From positions 31,906 through 62,518 of the forward strand of contig MNCI01030128.1 of assembly GCA_015680685.1 (NCBI GenBank): DNA of 30,613 nucleotides. Reading direction: 5' to 3'. Positions 20,098 through 30,613 of the stretch are shown piece after piece (position 1 is the stretch's first letter; every line of letters begins with the position of its first letter). The notes under the pieces were generated by a model, which saw nothing but the letters and a program-made list of their open reading frames with translations, ran no database searches and had not been told where the DNA came from. The translations under genes and the position numbers were made by a program. This DNA comes from Gnetum montanum. Taxonomy: Eukaryota; Streptophyta; Gnetopsida; Gnetales; Gnetaceae.

Positions 20098-22800
20098 ATG
20101 TCTTCTTCACATACAGCCAAGAATGCATTGCATGATGAAAACACTCATAGGATAAATGATAGGATATATATTGAAGAAAATTGGAGTGAACAACCTTAAG
20201 CAAAAGTTTCATATGATCATTTTGACCCTTACTACATGCAACAACTACATTCAATTGGTACAGATAATCCTAGAAGAGATGAACTAAGTTCTAGAACAAG
20301 GATGGCCTTAAGGCCTAAGACCTCCTCCATAGCTAGAAGAGATACATCTAGGGACCAAAGAGGAAAATATAGGATCCATGGCAATTCTCCGAGTTTACCA
20401 TCTTCCTCTTCATATTTCATGTCTAGTTCTAATAAAGATGAATGTAGGTATAGAAATAGGGATCAAGATGAAGATAGAAGTATAAATAGACAAGATCATC
20501 AATGTGAGCATCAATGAAATGATCATAATCAAATAAATAGACATATATATCATCACCATGAAATGCCTAATCATGATAAAATGTTGTTGGCTACTAGGAG
20601 AATGATGTAGATAAAAGAGGTAGTTGGAATACCCCACAAGCATGAAAGGTAAAGTCACATCAAAAGCCTTAATATGAATAACATCCCTAAATATATGGGA
20701 GGCTATAAATCTAATCTACAACATCACTTACAAGCCTTCCATGATGCCTGCACCTTACAAAACATCGAGAGGGAGTGGAAAAAGGTTAAGCTCTTTCCTA
20801 GGAAACTAATAGACGAAGATAAAAGTTGGTATAGATCATTGGAAGGAGATTCAATCTACTAGTGGTTCACAATTTTGGAGTTTTTCAATGAAAAATATCA
20901 AATCTATGTGAGAGTGTCCAACCTGAGAAAACAAATCCAAGGATGGATGCAAGAAAAACATGAATCCTTAGATGTGGCCTTGAATAGATACTATTCACTA
21001 CTACATAGATGTCCAATACATGATTTCTCTAAACAATTGTAACTTTTCCACATCATATATGGACTTTGTAACCAAATGAGAGAGACCCTTTAGATTTATG
21101 CCCAAGGTTAGTTGTTCGAATTGAAAGCCCATTAGATATAAAGGCTAACTAAGCAAGTGGCAAAAGAAAAAGGAGAGCTATATAAACTAGTGAATGTAGA
21201 GGAATATAACTAAGATCCAACTATTCAAAAGAATGGGTTCCATATCTATGATGAGAAAAAAGAGGGAGCCCTTGATGAGGTCATTTCACAACAAACCTTG
21301 CCAATACAAAAGTCTATCATTGAGCTTGAAGTAAGGATAGATAAGATGTGAGAGTTGATAAATGATAAAGTTACAACCTATGTGAAAATCATAGATGAGA
21401 GAGGAACACAAAAAGAATATAGTGAGTAGATTAAGAAGAAGAAAAAGAATAAAGAAATAGATAGGAACATGTATTGGCCAAAAAGGAAAAACAACTATAG
21501 AAGAATAGGCTATAGACTCAACCACAAAAGAGGATGATGGATGTAACATCTACTTATATGGCCATCTAAAGGGCTATTGCCCAATCATGTTACATCTACA
21601 TGAGTGTTGGAATTTTTCTTTGAATCCCAAGTTCATACAAATGCAAATGTCTAAGAAATTACATTTTTCACAATGTAATTATAGAAAGTCTTACAGCCAA
21701 CTGTACTATTCTAGTGGAACTTCTTATTAGCCTCAAAATCACTACCAACCATAGTGGAAAATCCCAAAGCCATGGAAAATTCCATCATCAGTCTAGCACT
21801 ACCCTTATTACCAGTCAGACCCACAAGGATATTATGGTCAACAACTTGTTTCTCTAAATAGTTCTACTTCCTTTACCTTGAATCACCACTATCACTCTCC
21901 CGAATATCATCAACCCATAAAATCTCTTGTGGGATCACCATATTAGACCTCTTATCCTACACAACATCCTTAATATTCTCATACTTCCCTGCACCATATG
22001 TCACCACGAATAACATAGGAAGGATTAGCATCACAACATCAATGGAAGAATTCCACTTGTGTTGCAAACATACATGTAAATGATAATGCTAGTTGATCTC
22101 GACCACAACCTTGAAACCATACTTTCTTTAGGACAATTTCTACACACAAGCATAAAACTCATTAACATATTGGCTCATCAAAACTAGCACAAGGTGAACC
22201 TAGTGCAACATCCTTCCTCACCAAAACAATGTCTCCCAATCCCATGAAAGAGCCAACATCCATTACCACTCTAGTGCAAAACATATCATATGAATCTATC
22301 ACTATGGAGAGATAAGAAATTTCATGTATTACTACAAAAATGGAAGGGTGTAGTTGTGGAATGATTTTCTAGAACTCCGAAATAGTTTCCATCCCAATCC
22401 ACAATAATCATGAAGAACAAGTGTATGTTAAAGAAAGAGTAGAGGCCACCAAACCAAAAGACACCCTATGGCCACTAATTGAGAGTCAAAAATCATCTTA
22501 AACATGCATGGAAACATTTGAACCACTTAATAATTCCCAATCTAAAAAAATAACTACAAGTGAAAACCTTAAAATAAAACTAATAAATCATAATCATAAA
22601 CTAAAAGGAAAAGAAAATCTGTACTTAGATGATCAAAACTCAAGTACCATCAAAATTACATGTGATAATAATAGAAAAGTTTAATTAATAAAGGTGGTAA
22701 GTGAACCATCGAGAGTGTATGATCCAAGAGATCTAGGGAACATTTTCAGAATACTCACCCATGAGTTCAGTTGTGGCGGAGATGCCTTACCTTCATTTTG
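20098..22800 (+). pseudogene. gag: gag relic of the nested second element
   Basis: A start at 20098 (MSSSHTAKNALHDENTHR) opens one frame that runs, with stops at former CAA/CGA/CAG codons, to about 21540. An Arg/Ser/Asp-rich N-terminal part is followed by the Gag core: HHLQAFHDACTLQNIERE, WKKVKLFPRKLIDEDKSWY, FNEKYQIYVRVSNLRKQIQG and LLHRCPIHDF, matching 'HL.AF..AC......WRLFPRTL.G.A..WY' and 'F...Y'. After a frameshift a zinc knuckle reads CNIYLYGHLKGYCP at 21542-21583 (second Cys changed to Tyr). A Tyr/Gln/Pro-rich tail follows, then open pieces (GEPSATSFLTKTMSPNPMKE) up to about 22790. It sits behind the primer site at 19968 in the right order. No protease or RT of this element is recognisable. 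Confidence 0.7.
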
Positions 22801-23075
22801 GAATTAATAAATGTTTATTCCAACTAACTATGCAAAAAAATTTAAAAATTTGAGCCACAAATTCCTAATGTCTAGAATATATTGTAAAGGGTAAGGACAA
22901 GGAGATAATAAGGACCTTAAAGTTAATCAATCAAACTAAGGCAAGAAAGATTCAAATAATACTCTTAATAGATCATATCAACTATTTTAGGTCATAATAA
23001 GCAAGGCAAATGATAGAAGGTCATAAGAAACTACAAGATATAACAATTAAGGGGCTCCTTTTGGAATTTTTGAAT
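22801..23075. other. Junction between nested gag and RNase H/integrase
   Basis: No domain is recognisable. The right border of the nested insertion should lie here, but I see no LTR end, so a deletion is likely. TTAAGGGGCTCC near 23048 resembles a polypurine tract. Confidence 0.3.
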
Positions 23076-24530
23076 TTGGATAACTTAGGAAAGAAATTGA
23101 TGCAACAATTTACAGATGCTAATATCCAACATGTACTTTAAACTAAGAACATGCTAGTTGATGCCATTACAAACTTAGGTCTTAGTGTCATTCTTGATGT
23201 GTTTAGTAAGTTTCCTACCTTAACCATGGACTATGCAATTCCCATCATGTATAATACTAAGGATAACTTTATAGCCTCTGTTTGTACCACCCATCCATGG
23301 GAATGGTATGATGATATCAAATTTTAACTCATGCATGGTGAATCTTCACAAGGCTTGACTGCTTCTCAGAAGGACATTGTACATAAAAGATAAAAATAGT
23401 ATATTATCATAAATAATAAAACACTATTTCAATGGTCTTATGATCGCATATTATTAGTGTGCTTAGGAAAAATCAAAGCCCACATAGTCCTTAAGCAAGT
23501 TCATGAGGGTGTATGTGGAGGACATATAGGACCTAGAGCCATGGCTACTAAGATATGATGGCTAGGATATCACTATCCTTATGTAGAAAATGATTTCCTA
23601 CATAAGTTAAGACCTATGACACTCTTTAATGGCATAGAAACCTAATACATGTGCCAAAAATTGAGTTAAACACTACTAAGATAACTTAGTCATTTCAACA
23701 ATGGAGGTTGAATATCATTGGACCTATAATGCTTAAGTCTTCTACGAGGCATAGCTTCATCATCACCACAATCTAATACTTTACAAAGTTAGTTGAAGCT
23801 ATTCCCCTTAGGGAAATAACATCTCAACAAGTCTATAGATTTATACTCTATAACATTCCCATTTTTGCATACCTATGACCGTAGTCACAAATAACAGAAA
23901 TAGTTTAGTAGCTAGAAAAAAAGCCTTTTTTCAAGACCTAGCCATTAAACATTTCTTTTCATCATCATACTACCCTAAATCTAATGGAGAAGGTGAAGTT
24001 AGTGACAAGGTGATCATAAACTTGCTAAAAAATGCTAAATATTAGTAGATGCAAATGGCATGAGTAGCTTGTCCATGCACTTTGGACCTATTAAACAATG
24101 TATCATACCATAGCCAATGTAACCCCATATAGCCTAGTTTATGATTCTAAAGCTATTTTGCTTCTTAATTTGTAGGTTCAATCATTGATGGTAGCCCTAT
24201 TAGACTTCATCAATGATGAACAAAATAAGGAGCTATGTATTATGGACCTAGACTTAGTGGAAGAGCAATGGGTGTGAATGCTTTCTCATATTGAGCATTA
24301 CCAAGAGAGGTAGAAACAATAACACCACCATGACCTAAACAAATGAAAGATCAAGAAGGCAAACATGATCCTCAAATTTGTCTATGAGCATACAGACAAA
24401 TTCTTAACCAAATAGGAAGGGCCTTTCTTAATCACCAAGGTGTATGGCAATGGACCCTTAAAAATAGCAAACATTAATGGGAATGAATTGTTCAGTCATT
24501 CCTATCTAAAACCTTATTACATCTAACATG
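23076..24530 (+). pseudogene. RNase H tail and integrase relic
   Basis: Integrase inserts the element DNA into the genome. From 23076 the frame reads LMQQFTDANIQHVL, then NMLVDAITNLGLSV (end of RNase H, 'N..ADALA.LAS'). The zinc-binding part follows: VHEGVCGGHIGPRAMATKI and WLGYHYPYVENDF keep both His, while the later CxxC has decayed to YMC. The core reads WRLNIIGPIMLKSS and YFTKLVEAIPLREITSQQV, then, after shifts, TNNRNSLVARKKAFFQDL and SSYYPKSNGEGEVSDKVI. Of the catalytic Asp-Asp-Glu, the first is now Asn, the second also reads Asn (TNNRN for TDNG), and the Glu is kept. The C-terminal part reads LDLVEEQWV, KANMILKFVYEHTDKFLTK, EGPFLITKVYGNGPLKIAN and SYLKPYY. It most likely belongs to the 25-kb element because the polypurine tract and 3' LTR follow, but it could be the pol end of the nested element. 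Confidence 0.8.
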
Positions 24531-25578
24531 CTTTCTTTACAAGTATCTACATTAACATCCATGGCCATAGTGATTGATAACAAGTGAGCTAGAACTCTTT
24601 TCTCCACCTTTATTTGCACAAAAAATGAACTAAAAATACTTTGTAACATCTATAATGTGTGATGTGGATTCCATTTGGATGTAATGATTGTGACCTTTGG
24701 TGGCCTAGTTTGCTAATTATTTCATGTAGCCCTATGCATTGTATTGTGACAACATGATTTCTTTGTCTTGTTTTGTTCTTCTCTTGGAGTTGTGCCTGTA
24801 GGATGAAGCCTAGAGACATTGTAAAGGTGCAACTCATTGTGGCAATAAGTCACCATGTGACCTTGATGCATAAAAGTTGGTGAGTTTGGCTTTCCTTACC
24901 AAGAATTCTTATTTCATAATCCCTACCATTACTTCCCTTAGAACCTAATTCAATAGCCTGATTATGACCTTTCTTACCCTGAATAACAATGGTAACCTAT
25001 GTTTGACATTTATGCAGTATGGCCATTTGACATCTATTTCATCATACTTAACCATCAAATCCATTTAATGTGATAGATCTCATTCAACAAAAAAAACAAA
25101 TGAAACCAGATGAAGGTTTCATCCTCTAAAAAATATGGAAGCAAATTGCCAAGAAGTCAAACCATCAACAAGGACCAAAAGACAAACCAGTGGCTCCAAA
25201 CATACAAAGGCAGAAGCCTAACAACCAAAGAAACCTTGAAGTGAGGTGTTGGTTCCTCAAAAATATTACCAAGTAGCCAACACATCAAAGCATAAAGTGT
25301 GAAGCCTTAATTGATAGTTCAACATGTTAGTGCCATATCATCCCCATGATTTCAACCTATGGAACTCATTGTTAACCCTCATGACCATTTCTTGGTGGCC
25401 AAATGTCACTTGCAACTTTTACAACCTCATCATAGTCTTATCCCATTATTACAAAGCACTCTTTAGCATAGTTTGATACTACAGGATCAAGAACGAAGAG
25501 GAAACATTGGTGATGGGCTCCAAATGTTGTTTTGTATAATTTTTCAATGTCTCTCAAGTCAATTCTCTAAACATCAAC
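24531..25578 (+). other. Untranslated region between integrase and 3' LTR
   Basis: No coding domain is recognised. The minus-strand frame at 24610-24837 is unsupported. The region ends at the polypurine tract. No extra ORF of the kind Tat elements often carry here is visible. Confidence 0.4.
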
Positions 25579-25587
25579 AAAGAGGGG
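25579..25587 (+). other. Polypurine tract of the 25-kb element
   Basis: AAAGAGGGG lies four bases before the TG start of the 3' LTR. It is the expected primer site for second-strand synthesis in LTR elements. Confidence 0.6.
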
Positions 25588-25591
25588 CTAA

Positions 25592-27024
25592 TGAAAGACT
25601 ACCTAGAGAATGCATGTTATAACCTATAACCTTAACCATCCAACTTGAGGTAAAATTTAATTTTAAATGTAAGCTTGGTAGTCCATGAATTGTAATTTTA
25701 CATACTTTAAGTTTTTGGTGCTGAAAAATGCCTTATAAGTTGCTACTACCTCACTTCCCAAGTGGAAAAAGCAATGTCATGTCTATATTTGGGCTTAAAA
25801 AGGCTAAAAATTCCTTGGGACTACTAGATTTGGCATTTCCATGGGTTTTTTGGGGGTATAGCCTCAAGTACACTAGAACCACCTACACCCAGTGTTGGTG
25901 CTATTGGGATTTTTATTTCCCAATAATTCATAGTGTAGTTGTCACACAATGAAATGTGGAAGATGCAAGGATAGCATTAGAGTTCTTGGGTTTTCCATTT
26001 TCCCAACAATGGCTAGCATAGTCATGATAGTTTTCTAGTGGTGGTAACATGGCTAGTGTAGTCATCATGGATTCCTAGCAATCTTCACATGGCCATCGTA
26101 GTCATCACATCTCTCAACCAATTCCAACAATGCCAACATAGCTCTCCAAGGCCAATGTAATTGAGGTGAAGCTAGTGTAGTCACAAAATTTTATTTACTA
26201 TTGTTAGTATCCAGTGTGGATTTGATGGCCCTTAGGTATCAAAACTTATCATAAATGGTTAGCTACATTGAGAAATATGGCTTGCAACACTTGCAAATGG
26301 CATTAATTTTTCAGCAATCATGGTTGAAATTTGTAGCCTAAACTTAGCAATTCCAAAGCTTATAAAAGAAAAAATAAAACACTACATTCAAGTTTCAAAA
26401 CATTTTTGCAACCATATCATTATAGTAACCTCAAGCATCTAAAACCCATTTCAACATTTTTTAATACTTTTGGGAAGTAATTGGAGTCTATGTAAGCACT
26501 AGAGACTCTCAATGTAGTCCCATTTCCACCAAATTCAAACACCATTGTGCACACACTTAACTCCCAAAAGTTATATATCCAAGCAAAAACCATCAAGAGG
26601 CTCTTGACAATTAGAGTTGGGGAGTACCTAGATTGTAGAGTTCAACTATAGAATACAAAATGCCAACCCCAATAGGCTTCAAGCTTCATTCAAATAGTTT
26701 TTTTATGCATTTAAGCACACAATTTGTACTTAATCAAACTCCATACTTAAGCATTTTTCTTGCTATTCAATAAATTTTATAGTTCTTTTGTTGTTTAGAA
26801 TTTATTTCAAATGTAATTTTTATGTTTTTTTTCATTCAAATATATGACTTCATTTTCATTTTCTATTTCCTTTTACATTTTTTATGTCCCTAGGTGATTG
26901 GCCATACCATCCAGGGTACCTTAAATCCTCTTTTGTAGAGGCCCTTGGAATTCAAGGTCAAAAACTATTTCTACACCCAAGATCTTTGGTTTTCTTCTAG
27001 TGATCAAATTTTTTGGTTGCAACA
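25592..27024 (+). repeat. 3' LTR of the 25-kb element
   Basis: It starts TGAAAGACTACC and ends TTGCAACA. It aligns throughout with 2033-3456, including the U3 motif array (copies at about 26011, 26051, 26091, 26131, 26150 and 26170, with the same 40/20-bp spacing), the TATA region (26647, mutated to TATAGAAT) and AATAAA (26769). The frame at 25728-25952 is the chance counterpart of the one at 2181. Confidence 0.8.
26011..26185 (+). repeat. Phased short-motif array in the U3 of the 3' LTR
   Basis: GGCTAGCATAGTC, GGCTAGTGTAGTC, GGCCATCGTAGTC, TGCCAACATAGC, GGCCAATGTAATT and AGCTAGTGTAGTC begin at about 26011, 26051, 26091, 26131, 26150 and 26170. Spacing is conserved with the 5' LTR although individual copies have diverged. 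Confidence 0.6.
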
Positions 27025-27029
27025 ATGAT
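27025..27029. repeat. Target-site duplication, right copy (ATGAT)
   Basis: ATGAT follows the terminal CA of the 3' LTR and matches 2028-2032. Confidence 0.7.
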
Positions 27030-28040
27030 CTAAAATTGATTAAATTTATTTGATTTTTGAGAGGAAATTGATTGGTTCTATCTTGATAACCTTTGACCTT
27101 CTTGGTTAATTATTAAAATTGATATGTTAAGATCTAGCTCTTCATAGAAGTGAATGGTGAAAAGGAACTCATGTAGCTTACCCCATTTTATTGGGAAATG
27201 GCTAGGATGATGATGATGATAATGATGATCTTTAATGAATTTGATGAATTTGATAAAGAAACGATGGGATCGAATGTAGATGTTGGTGAATGACAGTTAT
27301 TGATCAATGTTGAAATTTCTTGAAGTGATGAATGAAAAATTGAGAAAGTGATTATGACTGTTAAAATAGTGATGAATTGATAAATAATGAAATTAAAGAT
27401 AAATTTTGATGGATTAATAAAGGAAAATTTATAGCTTAATATTATTGCTAATGCATCTTTTACAACATATTTTTCCCATACATTTATATCCATTTTATGA
27501 TTTCATAGTGATATATGATGGGATAAGTCTTTTTTCATGGAAATGGACTTGAAATTAAAGAGACACAAGAGATTAGGGTTACTATTTAATTACATTCAAC
27601 CATAAATCTTTTATAAAATGGTAAATAAATGAAATTTCCTATTTTTTCTATCTAGTATAAAAATTCAAATATAAATTACATGACTTTTGTGCCTAATTTA
27701 TGAAAAAATATTTTCCTTCACTTAATCTTTTTCTTCTCTTGAAATTTGATCTTTATCTTCATGCTTCTACTTGGTTTTTCTACACTCATATTTAAATATG
27801 ATCTCTTATAACTTTGAATTTTGATTTATGATGCCTAGTGTTTCTTTTAAGTTAGAATCCACAAGATGGACATGAAAAATGAAAATTGAGGTAAGGAAAA
27901 TAAGTCCAAGTGAATACTAGAACCAACATTTATTAGCTTTATATTGACTAGAATATGTAGCCAAGTAATGGAAAAATGTAAAACTAAGAATTAGTCACTA
28001 GAATGATGATGAAATTTAATGGAAATAAATTATTGAAATA
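27030..28040. other. AT-rich DNA right of the 25-kb element, with a GAT microsatellite
   Basis: A short (GAT) run lies at 27206-27229. The minus-strand frame at 27188-27493 is Ile/Ser-rich and ends in this run, so I treat it as chance. From about 27600 the sequence may be the leader or the start of the gag that becomes recognisable at 28041. Confidence 0.4.
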
Positions 28041-29040
28041 TTTAAAGAAAGATATCTTTCCAAATACTATAAGGAGAAGAAAGAAGATGAATTCAATTTA
28101 TTGTTTCACAAATCCTTGACTATCCATGAGTATGATAATAAGTTTATTGAATTATATGAATAAGTTCCTTATAATTTGTAAATTAAAGATACTTGCACTA
28201 GAAGATTTATAAAGGATGTGAAGCCCTTCATTAAAAGCATAGTTATAACATTATCTTTGGATTCTTATGAGAAGGCACTAGCTAAGCCCATTAATGTAGA
28301 AAGCAAAAAAATGAATAATGTTACCTAAACAGATAGGAAGAAAAATAAAGGAGAACCATTTGAAGCTGATTAGGGAAAATTCAAATAGCGCAAGGAATCA
28401 AGTGGACTGATATAACAATAATCCAATGGATTTAATAAATGAGTTCAATCATTTAATTCTTGATTTTAGCAAGGATCTAACATTTTCTTTTATTGTAAAT
28501 AAACTAATCATTATAAAATGGACTATTCGAACCTACTTCATAGAAAAAGTAATACATAAATTAAGAGGATGAAACTAATGGCAAAAAATCCCATGATGAT
28601 TTACCAAAGAATAGAAGGAATTACTAATAATCCTAAAGTTATTGAAGAAACTATAGGGTTTGCAAATAATCAAGAAATAGATGGGAGACCTATGAACTAG
28701 GACCAAAGCTATGTTATACCTAGAAGAGATATAACGAAACAAGCTAACATTGTGGATGAGACTAAATGTATGCTTGACTCACAATCTATTCTTATCCTTT
28801 CTTATTCATGAGATAGTCATTCTTTTATTAATATTTAGATAGTCTAAAGATTAAATCTAACCTCCAAAAAGCTAGAAATTCCATTATTTTCTCAAGTTGT
28901 GGGATAAAGTATACATGTAGTGAAAAAAGAATCCAAGGAGCTACCACTAAGGATATAAAATAAAGAATGGAATGTAGAGTTATTTATTATGAATTTTGGA
29001 AAACATGATATTATCTAAGGAATTGATTGGTTAAGTATGC
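28041..29040 (+). pseudogene. gag-protease relic of a third Ty3/gypsy element
   Basis: One frame, broken only by stops, runs from 28041 to about 29040. It begins FKERYLSKYYKEKKEDEF, then FHKSLTIHEYDNKFIELYE and RRFIKDVKPFIKSIV, matching the chromovirus-type Gag pattern 'F...Y.P...R..K..EF..L.QG..SV.EY...F..L'. A zinc knuckle remnant reads FFYCKXTNHYKMDY at about 28485-28530, with Cys 1 and 3 lost. A protease remnant reads SYSXDSHSFINI, where 'DSGATHSFI' is expected; the catalytic Asp is now Tyr and the Gly a TGA stop. Its C-terminal motif MNFGKHDIIXGIDWLSML matches 'Y.VILGMDWL'. This protease type differs from that of the 25-kb element. The relic stops where an L2 LTR begins at 29041. Confidence 0.7.
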
Positions 29041-29586
29041 TAATGAGTAGCAAGTAGTCCCTACACCCAAACATATGAATCAATAGCATTCACTAAGTGA
29101 TCCAGTCAAATTCCACGAACTTTAGCTATCTAAGTACACTACATCTAGGAAGTGAATATCAAGGATGTGATCATTTTCTTCCAAGTTTCACTTGTGAAAT
29201 GCAAATGTATGGTTAAGTGTCACTAAGGCACATGATTTTTATCACTGTCTTTTTTTACTAGATTCACCTTAATGCTAAAAATAAAGTAAATTTGATATTT
29301 AATTAATATAATTAATATAATAACTAGTTAACACTTAACTATTCCTACCATAAGCATTGGTTCCCACTTTTAGTACACATCCTAAACATGTTGCAATACC
29401 ACTAGGCTACCAAGCATTAGGTGCTACTAGGATTACCAAGCATAATGTATGCTCGAAGTGGTTGTACTTATGTTCATTATTTAAGTAACATTAATTACTT
29501 ATTAAAATTAATTAAAGTCAAGTGCATGAATAATAAATGCATAAGGGAAATGTTAATCCATTCTACGTGTTCTAAGGTTTCATAAA
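29041..29586 (+). mobile_element. L2-family LTR, truncated copy inserted in the third element
   Basis: It starts TAATGAGTAGCAAGTAGTCC directly after the protease motif and aligns with 29587 onward (same order of about 540 bp: start, GAATTCCA-like segment, TAGTACACATCCTAAAC, ACCAAGCAT, TGCTCGAAGTGGT). It ends at the start of the next copy, so it is the first part of an LTR only. Confidence 0.6.
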
Positions 29587-30321
29587 TGATGAGTGGCAAG
29601 GTACTCCTACGCTCAACCATATAAATACAAGTGTTTCACACATGATCTGGTCGAATTCCAAGGACTAAGTGCTTATGTGCCCTTGTCGAACAAGGACAGG
29701 TTGGTTGATCATTGTCTTCCTAAGCTTACCTATATGTCATGATTGTATTGTTAAGTAAGCTTTAGGCATATGATTTTTATAGCTTTTATGTTTTTATGTC
29801 CTATGCTAGTAGGGAAGGAGAGAGGTAACTAAGTGACTAATTTAACTTAACTACTCATTAACTAAGTTCTAACTAATCCTAACATCAGCATCCATTCCCA
29901 CTTTATGTACACATCCTAAACTAGTGTAACACTACTAGGGTTACCAAATACTAATTGTTACTGGGTTACCAAGCATTAGACGCATGCTCGAAGTGGTCAT
30001 GCTTATGTAATTTAACGATTTGCTTAATTGATCAAAATACATTGTTGTGCTAATAACAGAAATGTAAAGTGCATAAAATAAAATAAAATAAAAGAAATGC
30101 ATAAAAAACAAATCTCAAGTGCTGCAAGGATGAATCAAAGAGCTTGTCTTTATTGTTGTACAAAAGGTATGCTTAAGTACACAATACTCGAATAAAGATC
30201 CATCCACAGTTAGACCTCTTGCTATGAGCACTTGGAAAATACTCTAACTTTCAAATAGACTACAAGAGTTTCGTTGCTTGACTGCTAATATACTTCTTCC
30301 AAATTATGCACCTGGGCACTG

Positions 30322-30329
30322 TATTTATA
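30322..30329 (+). promoter_or_regulatory. Probable TATA box of the L2 LTR
   Basis: TATTTATA within CACTGTATTTATAGACTTGG, a typical plant LTR promoter context, directly upstream of the minisatellite. Confidence 0.5.
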
Positions 30330-30335
30330 GACTTG

Positions 30336-30505
30336 GGAGCAACTACTCTAATAATTAGAGTAACCACTCTAATAATTAAAATAACTGCTAAAGTAACCAC
30401 TAGAGGAACCACTCTAATAATTAGAATAACTACTAGAGTAACCGCTAGAGTTACCACTCTAATAATTAGAGTAACTACTAGAGTAACCACTAGAGTAACC
30501 GCTCT
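30336..30505. repeat. 15-bp/45-bp minisatellite in the L2 LTR
   Basis: Subunits near ACTACTAGAGTAACC repeat every 15 bp, with a higher-order 45-bp period marked by ACTCTAATAATTAGAG at 30366, 30411 and 30456 (plus one at 30345). That word is itself nearly palindromic. Because the period is a multiple of three, frames stay open on both strands (30260-30511 minus and 30306-30521 plus), and both are artefacts. Confidence 0.8.
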
Positions 30506-30613
30506 CATCATATCCCCATGACTAAATAAAACTAATCCTTGAGTTCCTTACAAAATATTGGGAAAGTATGGGATTATTGACTAATTGACAACTAATGGTG
30601 GAATGAGATGACA

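Larger units (their letters stand above)
2033..27024 (+). mobile_element. 25-kb Ty3/gypsy (Tat/Ogre-like) LTR retrotransposon, decayed, with nested insertions
   Basis: Two long direct repeats (2033-3456 and 25592-27024) bound a unit of 24,992 bp. Both start TGAAA and the right copy ends in CA. ATGAT flanks both sides, and AAAGAGGGG lies four bases before the right LTR. Inside, in one orientation and in Ty3/gypsy order, are relics of gag, zinc knuckle, protease, RT, RNase H tail and integrase. Size, the Tat-type knuckle and the long block between protease and RT resemble Ogre elements, which are known for lengths of 22-25 kb and an intron at that point. Every coding segment carries stops and frameshifts, mostly explainable by C-to-T or G-to-A changes. 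In one stretch compared by eye (2110-2240 against 25670-25800) the LTRs differ at about 20 of 130 positions, so the insertion is old. RT or integrase could come from other nested elements, but order and strand argue for one element. Confidence 0.75.
29587..30613 (+). mobile_element. L2-family LTR, second copy, running off the window
   Basis: It starts TGATGAGTGGCAAGGTACTCC. It shares TATGTACACATCCTAAAC, ACCAAGCATTAGACGC and TGCTCGAAGTGGTC with the copy before it, and the 30130-30235 segment (GAGCTTGTCTTTATTG, TGAGCACTTGG) with 18720-18815 and with the inverted piece at 19290. It contains an (AAATA) run at 30074-30093, a TATA box and a minisatellite. No LTR end is seen before 30613. Confidence 0.6.

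Noticed and set aside
20232-20658. Minus-strand frames of 62 and 82 residues
   Set aside because: They overlap the gag relic read on the plus strand and show only Ile/Ser/Met-rich shadow composition.
27188-27493. Minus-strand hydrophobic frame ending in poly-Ile
   Set aside because: The poly-Ile comes from a GAT microsatellite; the rest is Ser/Phe/Ile-rich as expected from AT-rich DNA.
30260-30521. Val/Thr/Ile-rich repeat proteins on both strands
   Set aside because: They are produced by a 15-bp minisatellite whose period keeps all frames open; no gene context.

Overview
The window looks like repeat-rich nuclear DNA of a seed plant with a very large genome. It is AT-rich, strongly CpG-poor, contains one scaffold gap (10765-11499) and one single N (3602), and is made almost entirely of old, decayed LTR retrotransposons. 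The age of the copies and the 25-kb element suggest a gymnosperm such as a conifer, but that is an inference and no species can be named. I see no intact protein gene, no tRNA or rRNA, and no CRISPR array. Most short open frames are relics or chance.

Layout. 1-2027 is unassigned AT-rich DNA with a minus-strand zinc-knuckle relic (1198-1689). 2033-27024 is one very large Ty3/gypsy element of Tat/Ogre type. It has two direct LTRs (2033-3456 and 25592-27024), a matching 5-bp target duplication ATGAT on both sides, a polypurine tract before the 3' LTR, and relics in the order gag (4162-5513), gag zinc knuckle (about 5774-5915), protease (6484-7466), reverse transcriptase (17290-18146) and RNase H tail/integrase (23076-24530).

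The element is interrupted twice. Between protease and RT lie about 9.8 kb (7471-17260), at the position where Ogre elements carry an intron. This block holds a decayed minus-strand gene with canonical GT-AG introns (13351 down to about 8030), an array of about eleven degenerate 190-bp units each centred on a palindrome (about 13960-16110), and a T-rich repeat tract ending in a plausible plus-strand splice acceptor. The second interruption (18147 to about 23075) cuts the RT just before its expected YVDD motif. It carries another LTR family (called L2 here), a long inverted repeat, a tRNA-Asp-type primer site at 19968 and a second gag (20098 to about 22800).

Downstream of the 25-kb element, a third gag-protease relic of the 'DSGATHSF' protease type (28041-29040) is cut by two head-to-tail L2 LTR copies (29041-29586 and 29587 to the window end). 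The second copy has a TATA box followed by a 15/45-bp minisatellite.

The most interesting points are the antisense, spliced, coiled-coil-like gene inside the retroelement, and a motif (consensus about GGCCAACATAGTC) that is phased at 40/20 bp in the LTR U3 and recurs as a full palindrome in the 190-bp array next to the 5' end of that antisense gene. This suggests, but does not prove, that one host or element factor controlled both transcription units.
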